Positions 11,100-22,326 of a DNA stretch of 64,000 nt are shown here, piece by piece. Where the stretch lies: assembly GCA_036245805.1 (NCBI GenBank), contig BTRK01000006.1:51019257-51083256 (forward strand). The letters run 5' to 3'. The position numbers and the translations under genes are program-made. The stretch comes from Pristionchus mayeri (taxonomy: Eukaryota > Nematoda > Chromadorea > Rhabditida > Neodiplogasteridae). Within the stretch, counting starts at the first letter, position 1, and each line of letters starts with the position of its first letter. The notes beneath the pieces were generated by a model, which saw nothing but the letters and a program-made list of their open reading frames with translations, was not told the DNA's origin and searched no databases.

Positions 11100-13392
11100 C
11101 GAGCAGTAACTAGAGAAGAGGAACCAGAGAGAGCGATAGAGAGAGAGAGAGAGAGAGAGAAGGGAAGATCTCTGGAAGAGAGGGAACAGAAGAAGAATAA
11201 CATGGCACAGCAAAGGAACGAGTACAACATCGCACAGAATTTCAAAAGAACTGGAATTCAGAATGATCGCTTGTTATGGGAAATGACGATACGTATTTTG
11301 AAAGCCGCTATCTCTCAGGTCTTGCCACTTACTTATGTTTGCATGAGTGCGATGCTTTAAGTTATTTTATTCTACACCACGCCGCCCTCCATAAAATAAC
11401 GAGATAATAGGCACTTTCGAGACACCCAAATGGGTCCATTTGAACCCTTGACAATGAATTTCACCGATTGAGCTGCGCAATTTTTTGGTTCCCTGGTGAG
11501 ATAAATGGAGAATGAAGGAATGATACTCTCTCGGACAACGATCGTCTGCGTGCGTCATCAGGAAAGATCGGCTCTGTTTTCGAATCGGGTACCCAAAAAG
11601 TATCGGGGTCCCATTGAACTTCGATTTTCAGATGGCACCCTGATGATTTCTTTGGACCCCTATTCGAAAACAGAGCCGAATGATCAGTATTTCCAGATGG
11701 AACGGCAATGAGCAAAATACACTCATAAATGCACACTTTTCGAAACCGCAAATACATTACTAGAGCTATACAACTCCAACAATTGTGTGCACAATTGTCC
11801 ATGTTGTTTGATTCTCTCCACTTCTGCATTTCTTCGCCGCAGTTCTGAATCAAGACAAACATCAACGCTTTCAGATAAATCCTGAATCATTAATTAGCAC
11901 ATATTCTCCATGAAATATGGAAAAAAATACGCCCATTGTACTTAGAGACCGCAGGCTCCGCCCACTTAGGAGGAGAAAGAGGCGCGCCGAAATCTGGTTC
12001 TTGAAATGACGCAGCGAATACTTATCCAAAAAATATGGAAAAAATATTTTTGGGTACGTCTGACTAGTGTCTATAAACGACAGGATGCCCGTCATCCATT
12101 ATCTAATCAGAAATATCTAAAAAAGACCGATTTAGAGTTCATTATAGGGGAGTGAAAGGGTTCCGACGACAATTCTTAACACGGGCATGGTGTGATGGAT
12201 AGTTCCTGATTTTAGGCGTCGATTGACACCGAGAACGTATTTTTGGATTTTTTTCCGATTAATCATTTCATTTCAAAGGTTCAAGAGCGTGCGCTAATGG
12301 AACTGCAAAGGGGCTGTGCTTCCTCTCTACTTGCTCGCTTATCTCTCACCCGGCGAGTGCAGAGAGCGCGCGCTCTTGAGGACCTCTGCCTTTCCTCTCA
12401 TCCTCGAGCAAGCTCGATGCGAAGCTATGCTCAAACTTTTGGAGAAACCAGGCAGAGCGGGCTCCGCCCACTTCGCTCTCGTCCCGATTTCGACTCCCTT
12501 TCCGCTGTGACTCTTTCGAGGTGTTTTTGTGCCATAACTCGAGTCAACGATATGATATCTCCAAACGGCAAAAAGTATGACCTTATTTAGCCCCAAAGGG
12601 ATACATTAGACCCACACATGACCCTGCCAAAGCAATTCGGTCACCCACCTTGCGGTCTCTAATTGTACTCCACCAGTTTTTGCAGACTACTATTGTTTCT
12701 ATCACTTTTCCGACTATGCAAAAATGATAGGCAGTTGTCATATCTCCACTAAGCATCTGTCTCCTAACCTCATCTGCATCCAACTATTCACTATCGAATA
12801 ATGGAAGCGGATGCTATGCCGACAAGAAATCAGAAATCATGATGACTGAAAGCTGAAAAATTGATGTAATGGCTTGGAGCAATCGAAGACCGTATAGTCA
12901 AATGACTCTGTGATTCTGCAAATTAATCAAATTACCAGCTGCTTTTCTTGCTACTTCCGCCTTCTATTTAAATCTAGTAACCGATAAATGTATCTATTAA
13001 TAATCGGTCTGTTATTAAAAAATGCATTGTTGTCAGCTGGCTACTCTGCATGTTGCAGGTGGCAAATTCATAGAATGTATCTACTCCTTTTTTGTTATTG
13101 GTCTCTAACCATTCTCTTTTGATCACCACTCGCAATGGGCGTCGTACTGACGAGGTCCCCCCATTGTGAGGCGGGTCAGGTGTCTGCGACTCAGGACCGA
13201 AACACCTACCCGCTCCCCTTAGGAAGACTTCATTTCTTCCCTTCGAAAATGGCAAACCTCTTACTAGCTTTTCACATTTTCAAAAAATTTATAAACTCCA
13301 TTCAGGTGTCTCCCTTATTTTACCTCAAAGCCTATTATTATTTTGCTGATAAAGATAAAAGATTACAAGTTAAAGTGCCCCTCCATCTTCTG
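11100..13392. other. Intergenic, no gene recognised
   Basis: Contains the GA tract (11125-11172), an inverted repeat (11564-11684) and a GC-rich patch (12.29-12.51 kb) resembling sequence at 0.41-0.50 and 47.8-48.0 kb. An open frame runs from 13135 into the srd start, but its upstream part shows no family similarity and I do not call it coding. Confidence 0.5.
11564..11684. repeat. Inverted repeat, about 120 bp
   Basis: Arms GATCGGCTCTGTTTTCGAAT and the complement ATTCGAAAACAGAGCCGAATGATC. MITE-like. Confidence 0.75.
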
Positions 13393-16378
13393 ATGGCTTC
13401 GCACGACCTCTTCTTCACCGCCCTAAGCACTGTACTCAACTCAGTGGCGATAGTTGAAAATATCGTCCTACTCATGGCCATTCTGCTTCGATCTCCTCCG
13501 TCATTATGGTATGAACGTGATCTTCCTTTCTGTTACTTGGTCGGATGAGAAGTGACCAGATGAGAACCATCAGAGTACCGTTCCCCAGGATTTTCAGTAT
13601 GTTCGCACAATGATGCAAATTCGTTTAAGAAAACACTGGAGAATCTTTTTTTGGTTCGCATTCGGTAGTTTCTAATCCGACATAGAAACAACCTTTCGAA
13701 AGGGATCTTCTGCAGGTCGTACGCGGTGCTTTTGGCCAACATTGCTTGCATTGATCTGGCTGCTGCGATAGCATCCCTGCTCGCCATCATAAGGTGCTAC
13801 CCGTTGTTTTGGCTTCCAGCAATTGGGCAATGTGCAATCCGACTTGAAGCGGGGCTTGCAGTGTCCGCTTTGTCATCATTCTGGTGCAAACTAAACGAAT
13901 CATATTTTAGAGTGGTCCCCGTCAGTGAGACGCTCGCATTTATCTACAACGGTCCTTGCGGCTTCATTTCTGGTAAGAACCATACAATAGAGAGATCTAA
14001 AGCAACTTTGTGAACCTATGGCAATCTAACATTAAGAGTGATTTCTGCTGTTCCGGCGTGAATTTCCACTAGTAAACATTTGTTCAGGTTTCTTCTGCAA
14101 TTGCTTGGTAACTATCGACGCTATTGTGCTGACTCATACGAATTTTCTCATTGCTGTTTCCTTCGCATATCGACTTTACGTTCTCATCCAGTAACCTGAC
14201 TCGGGATTCCTAATCAAAATGCCGCTTTCCAGTCCGAAAATTCCAGCTCGTCGGCATATTCTCTGCATGTGCTTGATGATTTCCGTGTTCGTAAATGTTG
14301 CAATGGTGAGGTTTCTCACTATTGACAGGATGAATGTAAACCTTATGTGTATCATTTTATCGCGCAAATTGTGAGACCAGCTGAGACAAATAAATGTTCC
14401 GGTTAGAGTTCGATGAACGATACCACGCTCTCTTCATTCTACACACTCTCTATACCGGCCGATAGGCGAGAGAGTGTGTATAATGAAGAGAGCGTGGTAT
14501 CGTTTCTCGAACTCTAGTTCCGATGCATCAGTTTCTCGGTTTCTCAGCAAATTTCATGTTTTACTCGTTCAGGTTACTGCTCAATTTCGACAGCAGCAAA
14601 GACGTTCGCAGAGCGATTTCGCTTGCGAAACCAGACATGGCCATCGACAATTACGTTATTGAAGGTGGCCAATCACATTTCCGGGTAGATAATATAAATT
14701 TGAAAACTTAGGGAACCCAGTAGTAATATCGTAGCAGCGCGCAAGGTCATCGTTCGTGAATGATGATGCATTTTTACATCGTGAATCATGATTCGTGATT
14801 TCCATAGCTCACTGTCATTATTCGTCCCCATCCCTCTTCAACTGTTCCAGACATAGCTATAATTGGCAAACACAAGAGAAGGTCCGTAGATCATATAATA
14901 AAAAACGTAAATGGGAAGCGCGATGAGGAATGCAGCGAGGACAAGAGCGACTCATAACATTGGATTTGGGTGTTTTCCGTTTGCTAAGCGCAAATTTGAT
15001 ACAATACCGAATCGTAGGTATTCGTTCCGGAATATTATTTGTGTACGATACTTCCATATTGCAGGCTTTCTCAGCATCTACAACAAGCCGAGCCTGATGG
15101 TGACTATCTCGGTTGCCATCCTAACCACTCTGCCCGTGCTCATCACAGCGATCGTGATACGAGCAAAGGTACTGATGACACTATTGGCCGACTGAGAACG
15201 ATGGAGTCATCATGCATCTGCCATGTCAAGGGTGGCATTTTCGAAATACAATATTGCTCCTCATAGTGCCGATGATGATTGCCCGCCCCATCGCGGTAGT
15301 AGCATAATACGCTCAACCTTCCCAGGTCATCTCGACAATCCACAAAAATGCGAGAAGAATGAGCGTGACAACTGTGAGAATGCACCGCACCCTAACCAAG
15401 GCAAGGATGAATTGTGACTTGGAAACATTTTTAATTGGAAAACTGAAATTCCAAATGTTAACATGTATACATTTGTTTGCCAGTTTTTAACAATTCTTGT
15501 GGGGAATTATGATCGTGTTTTTTAGGCGTTGTAATGTTGCAACGCCGCCTCCCCCTTCGATTTCGAGATCTGAAGAAAGGGAGGCGTTGCAATGTTGCGA
15601 ACGCGACATCGGTCAAGCACTCTAGTGTATTTCAATAGCACCATTCTCTCAACCTCAGGCGCTCTCGATGCAAGCTGTGCTGCCCGTCTTTTACCTGCTC
15701 GCAGTGATTGACTACTGCACGTGCCAGTCTAATCTGGTCGTTTGCACACCCGTTCAGCAGCATATGATCGTGCAGGTGCGAATGATAATTACGATAGTTC
15801 GAGAAACGATACCACACTCTCTTCTTTCTACATTCTCTCTCGCCTATAGATGTGGTATCGTTTCTCCAACTCTAATAGGAATGCTAAATTATGTTTACAA
15901 TAAGAGGAAAAGGCGATGAAATATTCCAAATATATTCGAATCAGATCAGCTAGACACTGCTACAACCTTCCACTCTCCTAATTTTGAAACACGATGAGGG
16001 GCGTAGATGCCGCAATACCTTTCCTCGAATTTCCAACCACAGGATGAAATATTTCAAAAATTATGGCGATTGGTAGCATATTTTTGGTACATGATTGAAA
16101 AATTTCAGTTCGTTTCGTGCATTCCTCTCATTTCTCCCGCGATTACGCTGTACAACGTGCAACCGTACAGGAAGTAAGTCACCCTCTCATTTCCGAAGGA
16201 GGATCACTGCTTTCAGATTCGCTGGAAGCATTCTACACCTGAAGAAGCCCAGAACGTCCGCAACGATAAAAGCAATCAGGTTCGGAGACTTTCTGTATTT
16301 GTTTAAAAAATGGAAAATGGTTATTTCAGCGGAAGTTCCAAGCACTATGCAGCGTCCTTCGACAGCGCATTTCATTGA
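13393..16378 (+). CDS. srd-type seven-transmembrane chemoreceptor (gene A)
   Basis: Nematode serpentine receptor class delta by sequence pattern. Such receptors act in the membrane of sensory cilia and bind small chemicals (family knowledge). Twelve exons with consistent phases give 345 residues: 13393-13508, 13716-13793, 13911-13972, 14088-14190, 14233-14305, 14532-14664, 15065-15168, 15326-15400, 15659-15775, 16109-16173, 16217-16279, 16330-16378. Family marks: SPPSLWSYAVLLANIACIDL after helix 1, VSETLAFIYNGPCGFIS, a later LPVFYLLAVI helix, and NVQPYRK at the end of helix 7. Exon 8 ends in a GC donor (AAG|GCAAGG). The start at 13393 places helix 1 directly after the Met. Palindromic elements lie in the introns at 14405-14515 and 15796-15873. 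A solitary membrane-helix-like reading lies antisense in intron 6. Exon 6's acceptor is the least certain. Confidence 0.85.
14405..14515. mobile_element. Family A MITE in srd gene A
   Basis: Near-perfect palindrome of about 110 bp with AGAGTTCG/CGAACTCT ends and AGAGAGTGTGTA arms, inside intron 5. Confidence 0.9.
14850..15010 (-). pseudogene. Orphan membrane-helix exon remnant, antisense in srd intron
   Basis: Reading the minus strand gives an uninterrupted hydrophobic segment (ALVLAAFLIALPIYVFYYMI) ending in a stop, with no partner exons. A similar segment (VLAVLIAFPIFNFIIFIAIF) lies on the minus strand near 21.6 kb. Possibly a leftover of an inverted receptor duplicate; weak. Confidence 0.3.
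15796..15873. mobile_element. Shortened family A MITE
   Basis: Starts AGTTCGAGAAACGATACCAC and ends GGTATCGTTTCTCCAACTCT, but one internal arm is partly deleted. In an intron of srd gene A. Confidence 0.85.
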
Positions 16379-16546
16379 CACTTTACAATGTCAAACTTGT
16401 GTTCTAATCGATGGTCAAGATCCAGAATTTCTCCTTACTATCTATTTTGTCAATGATATTGATTCATGGTGTTTATTAAAAATTATGTTGCCCGAACATT
16501 GAGAGAGATTCAAGCTTGTATACAATCCAATGAAATGATAACGGCT

Positions 16547-19500
16547 TCATGGAGCGCTTCTGGTCTCCGATGCCCTCAAAACTTTGCGTGCTATGAATTT
16601 CAAGATCTTCACAGGCAGAAGTGCGCAGATTGCAATTCCCAGCACCAGATACACCATGATATCAATGTTGTGGTACTCGATGAAGCTCATGTCGGTAGAC
16701 TGAGGGCGGAGAGCCGAGGAGGGACCTGAGCAATGTCAATATCAGTAGAGTTCGAAATAAGAGTAATCGTGTTTGAAGTCGGCACGTACTCTTGATCAGT
16801 AGAGGGTACTAGGACGGATGAGAACTACTTTCATATGCTAAAGGCCTCAAGACGTTCCCGTCCGACCTAGTTACCCAGAAGAATGATCAGAGAGCGTTTA
16901 GAACTCTAACTGTCAGCATAGGATAGAAGAGTGTGTTTTAGAAGTTGCAGTACTAACTAAGAATGCCACACTGAATTATTGCCAGTGATGTGATAAACGA
17001 TGACAAAAATAGATAGCGGACCAAATTCGGCAGCGAATTCAACGTGCTTGATCAGCAATTCTCTCGATTCGAACGGTTTCTTGGCAAGCATCCTCGAGAT
17101 TTTCATCGCGTTCTCTCGATACCTGTGAGGTATTCTGACAACGGTAAATTAGATCGCGTGATTCTTCCCTGCTTTTAACGTGAGACTATTAAAGAAATAT
17201 TGTTAATTAACTAACTTGTCATTTAAAAGCACATCTCTGATGACTTCGGCCAGTTTCTCATCATCATGCAATTGATACTTATCGAAGACTCGTCCGAATC
17301 CATTGAACTCCATCAATCCAGCATTGCGAGGTTGATCAGCAAAGATTGGAATGAAGATGCCTGAGTCTTACTTCTTCATTTTCAAAATTTCGAAATTACT
17401 AGAGTTCTAGAAAACGATACCACTGTCACTTCATTCTACACACTCTCTAGACCGGTGGATGGGCGAGAGAGTGTGTAGAATGAGGAGAGCATGGTATCGT
17501 TTCTCGAACTCTAATAATCACCAGGCACTCCTCTCAAGGCAGTCTCGTGCGTCGATCCCATGCCTCCATGAGTTATGAAAACTGCGAGATTGGGATGGGC
17601 TGAAAAAAACATTCGAAATTTGCAACCGAGAAATCGGACCCTTCTCAACACAAAAATAGTTTTATATTGGTAATAATTTCGCGCAATAAATAATTATAAA
17701 TGGGTAATAAATAATTTTAATAATCCAATACCATGCAAAGAAGCCTTCTCACCTCTAGGGATGGTCATTCGATGCGAGGTAGCGATCAAACTACGTCTCT
17801 CCCTCCTCGAATTGCGAAATCAGGAGAGGGAAAGGTGTAGCGGAATCGCTACTTAGCATCGCATGGTCCTTAATAATCCCCACCCCCACATGCTCGCCAG
17901 AGCCCGAACTACCACTTGCCCTACTCATCACGCCACCACCGTACTATTAACAGTGTTTGTGAATATTGAAAAATGTAAACTACTAAATTGGCACCTACCC
18001 TTTGTCATCTAGTTTTCTAATGTCCCTGTAACATCTGTTTTATTCATCTACTCTATCACAAGATAAAGTATTATTACCCAGAATGTCCACTTGTGGCATC
18101 CACTCAGTCATAACGAGATTCGCCAAGTTCGATGCTTCTTCGGTGGCGAATTCATCCGTCACATTCTCGTACTTCCAAATGAATGTAACGTCCGGGAATC
18201 GAGCGATGGTCTTAACATTACAAGATTAAGAGACCAACTCGAGTAGCATAACACACGTATGTCGAGTCAGCGGGGTACCAGGGAAAAAATCCCAAAAAAA
18301 TCTTCTCTGTTCTGGCCTAGATTATGATGGAAGAATGACCGGGAGAGACGATTTCGAAAAATATAGATACCCGTAACAGTCCTTTCTTGCTTGCAGCCGG
18401 AAGCTGGATGCTCTTGGCGATGGAACCGAATGAGATTAGAATCGTCTTGGAACGACGAGTTAGAACTGCCTCCCAGTACTAAAAGTTGACGATTAACAAC
18501 AGAGCCGCATACCTGGGGAAATCAAGCATACATTTGGTGTTACTACGGGATAGTAATCAAAAAAGAATGACCATCACATATGTAATCTCTCTGGGAAACG
18601 ATTGCGTGAGTACATTTCGAAAGCTGTAAGCACGTGATCTATCGTTCCTGCACTCACTGCCTTACTTCATCGAGTTTCTTTGGTTGCTTCGCTCCAATTC
18701 CTCCAATATCGATCACTCTCGACAATGTTGGAGCAGCAGACTCAATCAATGGCTCGGAGTTGGTAAGGACGAAAGCGACGTTAGAGGACTGTTCCTAGAA
18801 TTATAATGCTCATTGTAAGCCCTAAGTGAAAATTCGCGCTATATTTTCTGATCTCGTGTGGAAATACGAACAATTAAAGTTACCGGACAAGGACGAAACC
18901 CTGATCTCACCCTGATCTCGTCGCGTGTACTAGAGAGTATGTAAAAGTGAGAGAGCGCGGGATTACGCTGATCATTTCCGGCTTTCCCTTGAGGCTATTA
19001 TTGATTTTTAGCATTTTTGTATATTCATTCTCAACAAATTCAGCCATCAGCTATTCGATGGAGGACAAAAAATAGGGGGTCAATTTTGTCCTCGTCCGGT
19101 AACTTTAAGGACCTCCGCCATAGCGTGTGCTTCAAAACTTGATACATTTTTGAAACATATATATGTCACCATCGTATTCGAGTCTGAAACTCAAAAGTTT
19201 CAATCCTAAATTTTGCGAGGTATCATATCATTGGGACGAATCTGAGACTGACTGCGACTGATGGATAGCCATGTCCGAATTTCTCCCGCAGAGCCCGATT
19301 TACAGACCGTCGAGAGAACCAAAAGATGAATCGATTGAGGAATTCTCCGTAGATGTTATAGAGACGACCGAAGAAGGAATGGACGTCGAGCTTAGGAAGG
19401 AGGGAATCTGGAAAATATAATTTCGATTTAAAACTAACAACTTGCAAGTTCGATATTGCTATCTATTTACAAGTTCGATATTACTATGAAGTTGGGCTTG

Positions 19501-21331
19501 TATCTCCATATTTCCCAGTTGATGCCTATTTGCCAACGGGCTCGAGGTAGGATGAGAACTATGACGCCAGGCAGCCCTTGATATATCACATACGGCGTGA
19601 CGTCATAGTTCTTATGCGACCTAGTGCCTTGCCAGCGTAAATTCGTACTCGATCGATAGCTGAGTGCGGTCGGGACTCCCCATTCGTCGAATTGCCAGCC
19701 AAAGATGCATGTTGTCGAGACGCCAATCAACGATTTGGGACCGATCGCCTTGGAGAGTCCTGATTGATAAATCTTGAAATTCAATTAAAACCATTTTTAT
19801 TCCAGTAGATTTATCACAGTAGTATTGGCGCCCTGTTGAGATAGAACTTTTTTATCGGAACTTGAGTTCCGGAAATTTTTTTTCGGAACATTTATTTTGG
19901 AACATTTTACATCAGAAACTTTCCACACGGAACAATTCACTTCGGAACGTTCATTTCAGAACTTTTTTCTCAGAACTTTCGATTTGGAACCGTTCATCTC
20001 AGAACTGTTTCGACCAATCATTCCTGTCCTTGCTTTTCTTGATGAGTGGTCGCTAATGTCTACAACATCATCAAATGAAGCCTCACCCAAGCCATATCTT
20101 ATCATTAATAACAAATAAGCCCAGTAAAAATGTTCAATGGCACTTGATGAGTTCCAGGACAACGTTTCTGAAAAAGAAGTTCCCACTCGACGAGTTCCCA
20201 CCCTCTCATTCCGAGTTGAGAGTTCCCGATTGGCGGTTCCAGGCCAATTCGTTCCGAGTCAAACGTTCCAAAACGAAAGTTATAGAATTTATGTTCCGAC
20301 ATGAATGGTTCCGATAAAAAAGTTACATCTCAACAGGGCACCGTAGTATTAGAAAGTGGGTTGGTACAATAGTAGAAGGTCGAATGAGACGAATTTCGAA
20401 ATCTCTTACCGACTCCACACACGTCGAAGTTCTCTCCGATCATCACATCGAATTTCTCCTCTCGTAGTCTCTCGATTAGCCCCGGTTCTTCCAACACTCG
20501 CTTGCACGTGCCATAGAACATGTCAGAGAACAATAGGCCGACCTGAAGAATCGATGGTATGTGGAATGTCATACAGTAGGCGACCCTCACTGGACCGTAT
20601 GAGACCTTTCACATCAAATACATCAGTAAAAATCGAAAATTGTAACTCACAGCGAGCGATGCGGCAGGATGCGCCAAATTAATCTCGAAGAAGTTAACTT
20701 GACGGTGCGGATCGGCTTGTTGGAAACTGAAAATCTAATCAAATGATATAGCTCTTTATTGTTCATTTTTGCAACCGAAACAAAACCGAAGAAAAATGTC
20801 GGGAGATATAAAAACGGTTACATTTTGGTGACTGTGGGATCTGCTTGAACGTAGATCTTATTTGATTTCTCAGTGCAATCTCTCACTCGAGGGTCCGCTA
20901 TGGGAAGGAGACTCGTCTGGAATAATCGGCACTAGGTCGGATGAGAACTATAGCGTCATGCAGCCTTTGATATATCAATGGCGACATGACGTCATAGTTG
21001 TTATCCTTCTTCAATCATATTGCAAATGCTAGCCAATAGCTTCGAGAAAAGATAATAGAAAAGATACGGTCACTCTCTAACCACTCAATTGGTGCGTGGA
21101 ATGAGAGTGCACTACCATCCGAATTTCGAACTCTGCTAACCAATAGCAATTATATTTCCCTCAATTAAGAAATGCACCACTCACAACATTGTGTCCTGCC
21201 TCTGCGAGAATATCAGCGATTTGTCCAAGGAAATTTGTGTGAGAATGACCGAATTTCGGATTGTACACGAGAATTTTGAAGGAGTTAGAAGAATGAAGAA
21301 ACAAGACCAGTAAAACGAAGAAAAGACGCAT
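16547..21331 (-). CDS. UDP-glucuronosyltransferase
   Basis: Membrane-bound UGT that transfers sugar from a UDP-sugar to small lipophilic aglycones in the ER lumen (family knowledge). Thirteen exons with fully consistent phases give 529 residues, the usual nematode length: 21185-21331, 20822-20916, 20651-20726, 20410-20542, 19649-19759, 19253-19407, 18666-18794, 18371-18478, 18078-18210, 17522-17599, 17216-17360, 17022-17122, 16547-16725. Visible: signal peptide (residues 1-17), GHSHTNF (29-35) with the likely catalytic His, ITHGGMGSTHE (371-381) and DQPRNA (397-402) of the UGT signature, and EFAAEFG before a C-terminal membrane helix (about 491-511) with a basic tail. MITEs occupy introns at 17.4, 19.54 and 19.83-20.34 kb, and another lies in intron 1 at 20.93 kb. 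It fits with the SDR cluster as phase I and phase II detoxification. Confidence 0.93.
16808..16871. mobile_element. Family B MITE, diverged
   Basis: ACTAGGACGGATGAGAACTA with a complementary end TCCGACCTAGT; the centre is changed. In the last intron of the UGT gene. Confidence 0.7.
17401..17512. mobile_element. Family A MITE in UGT intron
   Basis: AGAGTTCTAGAAAACGATAC to ATCGTTTCTCGAACTCT palindrome, directly beside the exon carrying the HGG motif. Confidence 0.88.
17759..17870. repeat. Inverted repeat related to family C
   Basis: GGATGGTCATTCGATGCGAG and complementary GCATCGCATGGTCC ends. The centre has the GGGAGG / AATTGCGAAAT core seen in family C copies at 41.8 and 45.8 kb. Confidence 0.7.
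19541..19627. mobile_element. Family B MITE in UGT intron
   Basis: CTCGAGGTAGGATGAGAACT and complement with GATATATC near the centre; located just after the exon ending ALSYRS. Confidence 0.85.
19829..20343. mobile_element. About 0.5 kb inverted-repeat element with internal GGAAC/TTCGGAA subrepeats
   Basis: Outer arms GCCCTGTTGAGATAGAACTT and the complement AAGTTACATCTCAACAGGGC. Inside, motifs of the type TTCGGAACxTT and their complements recur every 15-25 bases. Sits in a UGT intron. Confidence 0.75.
20928..21006. mobile_element. Family B MITE, right end degraded
   Basis: GGCACTAGGTCGGATGAGAA start and GATATATCA centre are clear; the right terminus stops at GTTATCC instead of TCCGACCTAGTGCC. 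Confidence 0.8.
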
Positions 21332-21439
21332 TGACTGAAGATGTGATGAGTATCAAACGTATAATCTATTAAAATCAGGGGTTAGCCGGCACATTGATAA
21401 CCCTTAGGAGTATCAAAAAATATCAATATTTTGGATGTG

Positions 21440-21700
21440 TCAGGGCTTATTGGATTCCTGGGCGTGGTATGAGCAAAATGCTTGCGTGAATACGAAACTT
21501 CGTGGAAATCAGAAGAGAACCACTCGAGACATCGACTTTCGCTTGAGAGGGGTATAGAATGGTCCATGCAATAATGAAAATCGCGATAAATATAATAAAA
21601 TTGAAAATCGGGAATGCAATGAGCACGGCGAGAACATGAAAATCGCGAGTGAGAGTCGAACTCATGCACTGAGTGTAGTTTCTGCACCAAGGAGAATGCA
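21440..21700 (-). pseudogene. Orphan membrane-helix reading upstream of UGT
   Basis: Minus-strand open stretch with a strongly hydrophobic segment (LIAFPIFNFIIFIAIFIIAW). It resembles the orphan reading at 14.85-15.01 kb. No neighbouring exons of matching phase; possibly a receptor remnant. Confidence 0.25.
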
Positions 21701-22326
21701 ACAAATTAAAGCAAGGAAGGCACATGATTAGATAACAAGAGTACATGGAAAACAGTTGTCATCATGTAGCAGTTACAAAATAGAAAATAGAACCTTGTTT
21801 GTGATGAATCGTGTCCGGGTCACAAATAAAGAGAGACTATCTATCCCGAGTTATTCGCATATACTGATGGAGTGATTAGATAACAAAGAACCTATAAAGA
21901 ATATCGGCTTTCCTTATCTGATCATCTACTGCCTGATCTGATAAATTGAATGATCGATTTATCGTACCCTGGTAGATACTTTTGTGTAACAGAACACACA
22001 GAGAACTTTATCAAAACAAAGTTGAATTGTCCGATTGGAGAATATGTGATCAAATTGAATAGGCAAGGGAAATCCAAGTGAAAACTTCTAAAGAGTCCGA
22101 GTACATGATCCTAAATGAGATTTTGTTAGTCAGACATAATCCGAATTGTTTATCCACAACATCAATTGCATGTAATTCTGCGTTGCGAAGGCGATAATTC
22201 CTGATTGGTGCTCACAGTCCGAGTTTTGCTACTTTGGCTCACGTGTAAACAGCACATGAAATTGGATAGAAACCTGTAATTTTATTATTCAAATTAGTGT
22301 TTGCGCGTTTAAAAAATAAATAAAAA

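Noticed and set aside
12974..13255. Possible small nuclear RNA or LINE 3' end in the GC-rich tract near 13.13-13.21 kb
   Set aside because: Some short words resemble U1 (CCCATTGC) but neither the 5' splice-site-complementary end nor an Sm site is visible, and no LINE motif could be followed.
13135..13392. In-frame upstream extension of the srd receptor
   Set aside because: No family similarity, and the Met at 13393 directly precedes helix 1, as expected for this class.
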